From the NCBI GenBank assembly GCA_037783415.1, contig JAZGTN010000213.1, forward strand, positions 1,116,001 through 1,180,000: a stretch of DNA of 64,000 nt. Direction: 5' to 3'. Made by a program: the position numbers and the translations under genes. The notes beneath the pieces are model-generated. The model was not told the DNA's origin and made no database searches. It worked only from the letters and a program-made list of their open reading frames with translations. The DNA is from Leptasterias polaris. Its lineage: Eukaryota; Echinodermata; Asteroidea; Forcipulatida; Asteriidae. Shown piece by piece: positions 13,401-22,085 of the stretch. Within the stretch, counting starts at the first letter, position 1. Each line of letters starts with the position of its first letter.

Positions 13401-15402
13401 ATTTTTCTTGTAACCTCCTTAGTCTCACCGAGCAGAATCAGACCTGAAGATTCTCTGCAGAGAAAAAGAAGAAAAGAAGTTTAGAAGGTCAAGAAAATGT
13501 GTGCAATCAAACATGTAATCAATCCCAAAACAACAAAAATTTGAGGTTGAATAAAGAAAACTTAACTACTGTGGGACTTGTACCTGTGACCTCTCTACCA
13601 ACTGAGCTATCTAGCCCTACGTTGGTGGTCTCCCTATTTTGTCAATATCTTTGTTCGGGGGTGCCAGTCGGAAGCCATTTGACCTGTCACTGCCGTATAG
13701 CCAGGGATCACACCCAAGTTTACAACACAACCTTGGAAGTGGCAGCAGAGGGATCACCTTGACTTTTGAATATCTCAATACCATTTTAATAACACTATTA
13801 TTGAGAAAGAAAGGAATATGATACAGGAGGTGGGTAAAACCTTTTTTTTTTAAACATTGACTAGTCTGAATGGCCCCTAAAATAATATTATTTGTTTAGT
13901 ACCTGTCGGCTGCTTTGGCAATCTCCCCAGCTGGTTTCCCAACAGCTTCCATGACCTCAGGAATGACCTCTATGATGTGCCTTTGATTCTCACTGGTTCC
14001 AGTCACATGGACACCAGCTGGTTTGTTCAATCCGATGACCCCATCTGGTTGTAAATCAGGGAAATAACATTCAACGTTGTTGATATTTATAGAAAATAAT
14101 TATATCACTTTTTTTTTACAAACTATCTGTGCCCTGTAAGAATACAAGGAGTAGTAGATGAAGCTCTAGTGATGAAACTTTTGCTCAAATTAATACTCGG
14201 CTGTCAGACAAACATTCCACCACTTCTGGGACCACATTTCATTTATCATTTCATTTCATTTATCATTTCATTTCATTTATTCATTCTGGTTGTGAAGCCA
14301 AGGACTCTCAGAAAAGCTACTAGTATAAAGAAGATCACTTGAGGCTCGCAATGGTGATGACACACACTGCAAGCATAGATGAATCACATTGGATTCACCA
14401 ACTTAAGACAGTCCAAACTTCTCAAAATAAACACTCGTGAAATAACTTCCCATCACCCTCATGTTCACTTCTGCTTGATAACCTGTTATATATTATTTTA
14501 GTGTTCTAATATTTAAAAGAAGCTGCTACAACACAAAGATTAAACACGCTCAAACCCCGTCGTGCACGCTCAAAATCCCGTAGCATTCCTTCTGTAACAG
14601 ATCTATCTACATGGGATATGTACATGTACATTTCGTCTTCCCCCAGTGCTAATAAATTGTTTCAAAATATTCAAAAGCGCCCTCACTTTTGTGATATGGC
14701 TTTACGTCGCTCAACCATACACTGGGCGACTTTGTTAGGGGGCGACAGTGTCGGGGGGCGACTTTGTTGGTGGGCGACTCTGTCAGGGGGCGACTTTGTG
14801 AGGGGCAACTTTGACAGGGGGCGACTTTGTAAGTGAGGGGGTGACTTTGTGGTGGGCGACTTTGCTGGGGGGCGACTTTTTAGTGGGCGACTTTGCTGGG
14901 GGGCGAGTTGAATGGTTTCCATGTAAACATAGGTGCTTACTATGATGTGAACCAGAAAGATGGGGGTATAACTATAACTACTACAGTACTAGTCTTCTCT
15001 TCGAAGATAAATAAGTGCTACTGCTAAAGTAACTGTGACTATAGAATTACAATTTACATGACAAACTAATTTAATTAGTCTGCAGCCTTAACTTTTTATG
15101 ACCCAATATTAATTACCATGAGTACTGTACACTTGGCCGTTTGCAATTTGTTTTGCAAATTCATCTTTTGTCATCTTCTCAAACTGCGGGAAGCCATGAG
15201 GGACGAAGATGCTTTCATCAGGCCGCTGCAGTAACCTGTTTCTTCGGCTTTTCTTCTTCTTGCCTGCCGCCTCCTCCTCCTCCTCCTCGGCCAAAGAATG
15301 TTCAGCAGTTTCTCGCACGGAGCTCAACTGCCGCCGTATGCTTTGAGTCGAAACTGACGAGGAGGCACAAAGCTGACAAACAAAACGTCGTAAAGTTTGC
15401 AT
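7492..15402 (-). CDS. RPUSD3: Mitochondrial RNA pseudouridine synthase RPUSD3-like (8 exons)
   Basis: Exons in coding order: 15117-15402, 13903-14044, 13347-13454, 12572-12606, 11933-11982, 10639-10771, 9796-9935, 7492-7749. All junctions are GT-AG and phases match, giving 1152 nt, or 383 residues plus stop (vertebrate RPUSD3 is about 350). Residues 1-28 are Arg/Ser-rich with no acid, like a mitochondrial presequence. An acidic run (EEEEEE) and a KKKKSRR patch follow. The RluA/RsuA-type fold shows as 'GVIGLNKPAG' (97-106), 'KAADRESSG' (139-147), 'HQLQVHL' (255-261), 'ILGDRTYS' and the C-terminal 'APAPPYFLEALQRL'. These wordings fit RPUSD3 better than RPUSD4. The family acts on mitochondrial rRNA/mRNA in RNA granules. 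Asp142 sits where active synthases have the catalytic Asp of HRLDxxTSG, but the preceding His-Arg-Leu is Lys-Ala-Ala, so activity is uncertain. Two exons are unusually small (35 and 50 bp). The gene lies head to head with LLPH. Confidence 0.86.
8694..9117 (+). mobile_element. tRNA-Leu-derived SINE
   Basis: The 5' part reads like tRNA-Leu(CAA): A box 'TGGCCGAGCGG', anticodon region 'GACTCAAGC', B box 'GGTTCGAGTCC'. It is followed by a family-specific body ('AGCAAGACACTTAACCAT', 'GGATGGGACGTAAAGCCG') and a 'GCGCTATATAAGAAGCC' then (ATT)n tail. It lies in the last intron of the RPUSD3-like gene. It is not a functional tRNA: the tRNA part has an enlarged variable region and continues straight into the body. 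Confidence 0.85.
9372..9727 (+). mobile_element. tRNA-Leu-derived SINE, second subfamily
   Basis: It has the same tRNA-Leu-like head as the copy at 8694, but a different body ('GGGGTAAAATGGGTACC', 'CAGTGACCAGGGGTAATAAT') and a tail 'GATATAAATCC' plus (ATT)n. The nearly identical copy at 41833-42191 shows the subfamily is young. It sits just downstream, on the plus strand, of the seventh-exon side of the RPUSD3-like gene, in its last intron. Confidence 0.85.
11249..11615 (+). mobile_element. TTAA-flanked MITE (family 'AGGCACTGAACACG')
   Basis: Terminal inverted repeats 'AGGCACTGAACACG' and 'CGTGTACAGTGCCT' are each bordered by TTAA (11245-11248 and 11616-11619), the target duplication typical of piggyBac-type transposons. 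Length is about 367 bp with no coding capacity. A second copy at 48935-49302 is close to identical through the body. It lies in an intron of the RPUSD3-like gene. Confidence 0.8.
12180..12530. repeat. Interrupted foldback segment
   Basis: Around 12285-12420 'GAGACTACTGCTCCC'-like words occur in both orientations ('CAGACTACTGCTCTCCCG' near 12316 and 'GGGAGCAGTAGTCTCC' near 12389), with a shorter nested pair 'CCCCAATTAACTGGGG' in the centre. The stretch is open on both strands, but that follows from the repeat; I do not treat it as a gene. It lies in the intron between exons 4 and 5 of the RPUSD3-like gene. Confidence 0.45.
12640..12994 (+). mobile_element. TTAA-flanked MITE (family 'AGGCCCTGTACACT')
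   Basis: It starts 'AGGCCCTGTACACTATTGG' after TTAA (12636-12639) and ends 'CCAATCCTGTATAATACCT' before TTAA (12995-12998). The central words include a 'CGCGCGCGATAA' motif and 'GACCTCGATGACCAATTGAG'. Other copies in this window: 19281-19635 (diverged), 22391-22735 (partial), 31090-31438, 31545-31898 (opposite orientation) and 54439-55995 (split by a solo LTR). The TTAA borders again point to piggyBac-type mobilisation. Confidence 0.82.
13560..13690 (-). mobile_element. tRNA-derived SINE fragment (third family)
   Basis: Read on the minus strand it carries a tRNA-like 'GGGCTAGATAGCTCAGTTGG' A-box region and a B-box-like stretch. The 'TTGACAAAATAGGGAGACC' leader upstream of the tRNA-like part is shared with copies at 20090-20240 (plus), 47810-47935 (plus), 57495-57610 (minus), 47015-47110 (minus) and 37265-37345 (minus). 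Confidence 0.6.
14725..14905 (+). repeat. G-rich short tandem array (GGGCGACTTTG)n
   Basis: Roughly ten imperfect copies of 'GGGCGACTTTG' separated by 3-9 bases of G/T-rich spacer lie in intron 1 of the RPUSD3-like gene, about 200 bp beyond its first exon. The plus strand has many closely spaced GGG or longer runs, so G-quadruplex formation on that strand is plausible. On the minus (coding) strand the array is C-rich. Confidence 0.8.
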
Positions 15403-15673
15403 TTGTGACTATTTGACTCCACAAAACCTTAAAGAAAGTATTTTCTTTTGATATGAATTGATACGATGTGTATTTTTTGAAGCCACTGCAAAAGCCTGCA
15501 TTCCTTGACCGACTATATTCAGGTGATATTGACGGCATTTAACTACTGAACTTTAGTCTGGCGCCGTAGGTGATTGCAATATTCCTTACTTCGCTTGCGT
15601 ATTCGAACTTTGGGTACCAGAGTACGGCAACTGATGATCGGTGCACGTGTAAGATTTTCCAGAAATAAAACCT
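15403..15673. promoter_or_regulatory. Probable two-way promoter, RPUSD3-like / LLPH
   Basis: The minus-strand ATG of the RPUSD3-like gene is at 15402. LLPH runs the other way, with its coding exon preceded by a splice acceptor at 16416-16419, which implies an untranslated first exon upstream. A candidate donor is 'CCT|GTGAGT' at about 15673. The gap includes a 'CACGTG' E-box near 15642 and no TATA box that I trust. Start sites are inferred, not seen. Confidence 0.45.
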
Positions 15674-16447
15674 GTGAGTGTTTTAAAGCTTTTTACCTTA
15701 GTTTTCTGCGTTGCGTTTTCTTTATTTTGTTTGATGTTATGCTCTTCATATTATTATGAAGCAAAGTGTATATTTGAATGGCAGCATTATTGCCTCCAAC
15801 ATGTGAAAAGTTACCTTGAGTGGGTTTGTCCAATTTCCGGACACTGGATTTGTATTGCATGCAACCAGACAACACAGTGTTTTTGTGTGTGTTTTATGAC
15901 ATTGCTCTTTTTGCTTATTAATTATTTATTGTGTGTTTTTGAAAAAATGTGTTTATTGATGTGATGTTTTTTTTAAGGCAGGACTGCTAAAGTATTAATT
16001 TTACTAAGTGTATCCCAAAAGCTAGACCCAGTAGTAACTGGGGCGCTGTACTCCCTTTTTCGAACTTTGGTTTTACCTTGTCTGTCAGATTGTATAAATT
16101 TTAGTAAAGCCATAGTAAAGAATAGGCACTTAGCATCCCTGCCCAATTGGCAAAAGCGTTTTTGTACTGGACAGGTTTGACACCGTACAAAATTGCTAAG
16201 TTTATTTGACACATTTCTGTGGAAAAATAGCAACAAGACTTGAATCTGTAAAATATAGAAGTCAATAATGATTTTAAAAAATGTGTATTCTCAGTTGAAG
16301 ACAAAGCGATAACGAAGCATGTAAAATTATTTAGTTTCAGGTTTTAAATAAAATCTTTTTACTTTTCGTAGTCAAAACATCTATTCTCAATCGTGTCTTA
16401 ATTTTTTAAATGATTGCAGTAAAACCCAAACCAAGAACCAGAGCAAG

Positions 16448-19229
16448 ATGGCGAAGAGTATCCGCAGTAAACGCATGAAGAAGCTCCGGGCCATCAAGAG
16501 GGCCAGGAACGGACCGAGGGAAACAAAACGCTTAAAGAAGATTCTTGGTCTGCTAAAACCAGAGGAAGAAGATCAAATTAAGAAAGTCTATAAATGTAAG
16601 TTGTTGATTGATTTGGAGACCTAAAAATGTCCTCTCCAGTTGTTTTTTGTTCTTGCTAAATACAAAATAATTGACGATTATTTGGGAAGCTAATCATCCT
16701 TACTCACAGCAGAGAAGCTGAATTGCGAAGGACACGGCTACAACGCATTCAAGCTGCAGGCATGCAAGGGTGCCTTTGACAGCCAGCCACATTGACCTGT
16801 ATGAACACGGAGTACGTCAGCCAGAAATCAAAGTGTTCGATTTTTCGAAGTGAGGAAAACCAGAGAGCCTGGAGAAAAAACCTTCATGGCACGTCAGAGA
16901 ACAAGGCACAACTCTACTCACATATGACCCTTTGACAGAAATCAAACCCAGGGCCACAGTGGTGAGAGGCCTGAGTGCTTTATGCACTAGCCACCCATGC
17001 AACCATAATAGATGTGTAATCAAATAAGCAGTTACTTATTATCATCATCATGGTGACGTCCGTGCGCGTGCAGTGCACGGGCACTGCTCAGTGGCTGCTA
17101 TGGCGAGCCAAAGCAACATTCACTAGCACAAGCAATGTCTTCAATTTAGTTGGGTTTTTTGAGATATCTCCAAATTTTTTAGAGACATCTCCAAATACCT
17201 AGAGACATCTCAAAATATCTAGAGACATCTCAAAATATCTAGAGACATCTCAAAATATCTAGAGACATCTCGTAATCGTTTGAAAGACAAATTATTTTTT
17301 ATTAATAAATAAGTTACACACGGAACATCATTTTTGTCAATAATCTCAAAATTATTAACCACACGCATGAAATCTTGTGTCTGTTGTTTTCATCGTAGTT
17401 GCAGACATCAAAGACCTGATCACCAAACCAGGTGTCAATCAAGCATCAGGAACGAAATACGACTTGAGATTCGTCCCGGATAAAGACAAGATCAAGGGGA
17501 CCAGTGAAGCGGCCGAGGATGCTACATGTATGGTTGATGAGAACGAAGAAGAAAATAAATTGGGTAAATTCACCTTTGTTTTTTGCCAAATTCAAGAAAC
17601 AATTGTTTAATTTCGTTGTTTGTCCAGACGCTGTTGCCAACATTGGTCCTTCACCAAAACAACACTCAGGAATTAAACAGAGGCCACAGATCCATAGCCT
17701 CTGTTGCCCTGGTGCCCCTTCAAAAGTTTCCCATAGACTTTAAGATTTTCCAATGGAAGTGCCCTTTAAGAAAATTAAAATGGCCTTGCCCTCTCAAGAT
17801 GAAGTTCCAGGCTTGTCACTCTGTTTGAAGAGGTCAAATTTGTTTTTTGGACCCGATTGTTAATTGTCAACACAGAATTACACATTTTTAAAATTAAGTT
17901 TCTACTGAATAGTTTAAAACTATCATTCTCATGACTTCCCAAATTCAAAATGCGTCAGTCCTACAAACATGTAAAACTATGTTAAAAACTAATTTCAACA
18001 ATTTGTTTTGGTTTCCTTATCTATTTTGCTTACCTTTTTTATGTTATAATATCTGCTTCCGCCTTCTGTTGATGTATTCTTTTTGTAATTTTGTATTTTT
18101 GTATTTTGGTGCTGTTGCCCTGGTTTTACTTCAATATTCTGCAAGGAGAACAGCACCATATTAGAAACGTATTATTATGCCCGGTTTAAATGTTTATTAT
18201 TAATATTATTACAATTACTAGACCAGCGAGCAGGCAGTTTGAATCCTCAATTATAGCAACAGAGCCAAATTTCATAGCGCTGATTAATAGTAAGGAAATT
18301 TGTGTGCTAACTGCAGCAGAAAAATTTGCCTAAGCATATAATTAAGCATATGTCACATGTTAGCAAGAAAATTAGAGAGCCAGCTTGCGCGTTCACCATG
18401 GATTTGCATTGTTACATCATTCATTTTCATACAGGTTTGCATTCATTAGTTTGCATGCCTTTTCATGTGCTTACGGTTAGCAGCGCTATGAAATGGAAAC
18501 TCGGGCAGTAGGCATAATTCAGCTGTTAACCCTAACTCCCAAAGCGTTTTTACTAGAATCCACCCCTAACCCAACACATTCCAACAGCTTATACTACCAT
18601 GAGATGGGAACTGTGCCCAATCTTAGGGGGACGATACACAACCTAACAAACTCCAACAGGCCTTTTTTGTTTGATTTTGTTGGAGTGTGTACACTTGGCA
18701 TGTGCAAAAATTTGATCAGTGAAATCACACAGTACCCAACATAACATAATCCAACAACTATCTCATTAGACCATGGAGGAAAGAGCAATGCCAGACATGT
18801 ACATTTCACACACCCACCATACCCACTCAATCAAATTCCAACACCATTACTTGTCAGCAAGGATACACAATCCCACAGAATCAAACACCCAATCCTAACT
18901 TCACTGTACTTAACCTAACAAAATTAAACACTTTGCCCTGTTTGAATTTGTAGGGTATGGGAGGGTTAGGGTTAAGCAACTCTATGTAATTGGGCACTGG
19001 TTTGAATATGTTTGCTGATGTACTCTCTCCAACTGATTTGATGACAGATTCTGAACAGCTAGAATCCATGGAGACAGACGGTGACGCCAAGAAGAAGGGA
19101 AAGGGTCTGAAGAATGAGCACGGCAACTACCCCATCTGGATGAGCCATCGGAGAATCAAAAAAATCAAACGGAAAGGAAGAATGAACACACACAAACTCA
19201 AACGAGCTGGCTCTGGCAAAACATTTTGA
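16448..19229 (+). CDS. LLPH: LLP homolog, nucleolar ribosome-biogenesis-type protein (3 coding exons)
   Basis: Coding exons are 16448-16595, 17399-17563 and 19048-19229, GT-AG and phase-matched, for 164 residues plus stop (human LLPH is about 130). The N-terminus 'MAKSIRSKRMKKLRAIKR' matches the family's basic start. The C-terminal 'HGNYPIWMSHRRIKKIKRK' matches the conserved HGQYPIWMNQRQ-type block, followed by a Lys/Arg-rich tail. The middle is acidic and longer than in vertebrates. The family localises to nucleoli and chromosomes, and its homologues are linked to large-subunit ribosome assembly and neuronal growth. The ATG sits in a good context (CAAGATGG), 28 bp after a 5' UTR splice acceptor. 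The exon 2 acceptor is ambiguous by six bases (tag before 17399 or cag before 17405, both in frame). A candidate polyadenylation signal AATAAA is at about 20010. Confidence 0.93.
17163..17275 (+). repeat. 20-bp tandem repeat in LLPH intron 1
   Basis: Five to six copies of 'CTAGAGACATCTCAAAATAT' run head to tail. The last three are identical and the first two differ ('CTCCAAATACC'). It is an ordinary intronic minisatellite, and the identical units suggest recent expansion. Confidence 0.9.
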
Positions 19230-19769
19230 GTTTTTTTATGGGGTTTTTATTTAAAGTTTTTTTCTTGAGTATTTTCCTCTGAAGGTATTAATACAAGATT
19301 GGTAAAGATAAAAAACATCATTGTTTAATTAGTCTGAAAGCTTACTGATTTTGTAGTTCATACCAGAACCATTTGTTTTTCTGTGATATATTTCTCTTTG
19401 AAATGAAGTGAAGTTCGAGAACAATGGGTCTTGTTGCAACCAAAATTAAGGACAATGTATTTACATGCTGAAAATTGTGCATAGTTTTCACTTTATTTTC
19501 TCCTGACTCACAACGGATTAAGCCCAAATATTTACAGGTTTGTTATTTTACATGTAACATTTCATAATGGTTGATCACATGAACACCGTCTGCAACTATT
19601 TTGTCAGCTCTACCAATCCTGTTAAATACCTTTAAATTATAGTTTTAAGAGATATCTGTATCAAACAGACATCTGAATCAAAGCAAACCAGATTCATAGA
19701 CTTGCCCAGTCCCTTTGAGCCAGTCAATATTTTGCTCTCTAATACAAGGATTAGCGTCACCAATCAAGA

Positions 19770-19926
19770 CTAGGGGCCTTTCTCAAACCTCGGCTTGGGC
19801 TCCGTCTCAGGCTTGGGCCCCGTTATAAATTTGTGGTGCAGCGTGTATTTGCACGCCGTGGTTCGAACATTAGACGTGCCTAGAGCCGGAGCCAGAGCCC
19901 AAACCGAGGTTTGAGAAATGCCCTAG
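19770..19926. mobile_element. Short foldback MITE
   Basis: The arms 'CTCAAACCTCGGCTTGGGCTCC' (start near 19777, written here in part) and its inverse near 19880-19915 form a GC-rich hairpin around a short 'TTATAAATTTGTGG' centre. A relative with 'TTTCGAAACCACGGCTC' and 'CCATGGTTTCGAAA' ends is at about 26336-26482. The ends read GGGC/GCCC with no coding content. It lies in the 3' flank of LLPH. Confidence 0.65.
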
Positions 19927-20089
19927 GTCTATGGTCGATGTGATGATGTCATTCTTTGTTTTATATCTTTATTGTACAGATAATTGAATGTGTATGCTCT
20001 GTATAGGCAAAATAAACTAAACTGGATGGAAAACTAGAGTTACTTGGGTTTTAATTTCAATTGTCTCATCTTAACTTAGACAAAATATA

Positions 20090-20240
20090 TTGGCAAAATA
20101 GGGAGACTGCCATTATAGGGCTAGAAAGCTCAGGTGGTGGAGTGCCGGCACGTTACTCCGGAGGTTGTTTGTTCAAATCCCGCTCTAGTCAAGTTTTCTT
20201 TGTTCAACCCCAAATCCTCAATAACTTTTGTCAACGAACC
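20090..20240 (+). mobile_element. tRNA-derived SINE (third family)
   Basis: This copy has 'AATAGGGAGACTGCCATTAT', then a tRNA-like body 'GGGCTAGAAAGCTCAGG' through 'GTTCAAATCCCGCTCTAG', then 'TTTCTTTGTTCAACCCCAAATC'. It is better preserved than the copy at 13560-13690. The tRNA-like part cannot form a normal cloverleaf with consistent loops, so it is not called as a gene. Confidence 0.7.
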
Positions 20241-20576
20241 ATCTAAAATAAGCAGAGGTAGTTGCAGTTACCACTGACCACAAGGCCTTAGAGCATTTTA
20301 AAAGTCCGGCTTGTTCTTCGATCCCGGCAATATTTCGTTGGGGCCCCAGCCCCCCCACACCCATTCAATGTTGGCTCTCATTGTGCGGTCTGCACTTCCA
20401 GCTGGGTTAACCCCAGCATTGAGCGGGGGAACGGGGATCTTTATTGTCACCTGGCCCAAGCATTTTGGCCTGGATTGTATGTGCAAAAGAACGTTTCCTT
20501 GGGCAACGCCCTCCTTGTTCCTCCTGAAAATAACCTTATTTTGTTTGATAGTTTGATTTGCAGTAACACCATGTGT

Positions 20577-22085
20577 ACCGTATTTTCCTGCGGATAAGAC
20601 GCTCGGCGGACAAGACGCAGGACCCTAAAATTACCCCCAAAAAATTCAATCGTCAGCAGAAAAGACGCACCGCCGCACAAGACGCATGTTTAACAGCACA
20701 CAGAAGAACACCAGGCGCCACCCGGTGTCGGTACATTGACACAAAGACGTCATTTTGTTGCCTTTTGGAGCGTTCACACTATTCGAAGCATGAATGAAAC
20801 CGTAACCACATGGGCGTGTAGAGCCATGCAGAAAAGACCAACGTAAATTGATACCGACCTTCGTCCATCCATTCAGCCAACGCTGTGCATTGTTAATAAT
20901 ATGAAGTCCGGCCCAATCAGCGGCCAGAAACAATGGTCCACGCACTGTCTGAAGATATTGCAACACGAACCCAGGCCCTCCTAGCATGAACATCCGACGT
21001 CCCACAATGAGGATCCTTGCTGATAAAGACAGGTTACCAGTCTAAGTCCCTCCGAGCCAGTAGATGTTGCGCCCTCTACCGGTGACTAATACCAAAACTA
21101 GCGTCGCCTTTATATATACCTTACGCAAATAATCCCCACACCCGGGAAGACGTAACAAAATGTTTCATTATATATATTTGTTTAAGTTTTTGTAATGTGT
21201 TTCTTTTTGTATATAAAATTCTTTTCCATTATTTCAAACCTTTAATTTGTTAATCTCGTTCATAAGATTTTGTTTTAAAGTTCTTTTTATTTATTTCAAA
21301 CTTATAATCTCGTTCATAAGATATTTGTTTAAAACATCTATCCTCTTCTTAAATAATGTTAGTTTTGTTTTCAAGGGTCATTACCTTGTTTTCAAGGATA
21401 ATTTTTTTTATTTGACTAAAAAGAGGCAATTAAAAAATGAATATTTGAACGTTTAATGAAACAAACGAAAGTGCAATTCGTATAGGTTGGCCAACAAACA
21501 TTGGTACTTAATTATCCCATCCTTAAATAGTACGTCAAGCCATAATAGTACGTCAAGCACACTTCGGAGATATTCTGTACAATAAAAACCCTCAAAGTTC
21601 ACCACACAATAGAGGTTGGGTGAATGCCGTTTGTACAACAGCATTGACAGTAAATCTGATTGCAGCATTTTCGGAACGAATACGCGGCCACACAGAAAAA
21701 CGTTTGTACGACGCCGACGTCTGTTGGACCGAAAGTACCAACACATTGCGGCATTGTTGGAATGAAAGCACGGTCATGGGGGATGAACAAGTTGCGGCAT
21801 TGTTGGAATGAAAGGACAGTCTGGGGGATTGCGGCATTGTTGAAACGAAAATACGGTCTCAGTGTCTGGATAGTTGAGCCTTGTTTGACCGCATTATTGA
21901 GTAAGGATTCTTCACACAAAGACCGTTGATTTGAACTGGACAAAATAAAGGTATTATTGTACGCAGTGATCATCCCCCAAAAAATCAATCGTCAGCAGAC
22001 AAGACGCATCGAAAGATAAGACGCACCGATGTTTTGGGGGTCTAAAAAGTCAGATAAGACGCGTCTTATCCGCAGGAAAATACGG
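20577..22085. mobile_element. TA-flanked DNA transposon remnant (mariner/pogo-like ends, about 1.5 kb)
   Basis: Terminal inverted repeats 'CCGTATTTTCCTGCGG' continuing to 'ATAAGACGC' (20577 on) and the exact inverse ending at 22085 are bordered by TA on both sides (20575-20576, 22086-22087). TA is the target duplication of Tc1/mariner/pogo elements. Subterminal 'AAGACGC' words recur four or five times at each end, a layout typical of transposase-binding arrays. No full transposase is visible. The reading frames at 20646-21005 and 21599-21988 have no catalytic motif I recognise. The AT-rich middle (21160-21450) and a short internal tandem block (21750-21860, 'GCGGCATTGTTGGAATGAAA') suggest internal rearrangement. 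Confidence 0.72.

Noticed and set aside
7492..15402. Assignment of the pseudouridine synthase to RPUSD4
   Set aside because: The ESSGL motif, the LQVHL word and the APxPPYF C-terminal block fit RPUSD3 better than the HRLDKETTG and LRVHL forms of RPUSD4.
21592..21988. Overlapping open frames on both strands of up to 129 residues
   Set aside because: They lie inside the TA-flanked transposon over a short tandem block and carry no known domain or catalytic motif.
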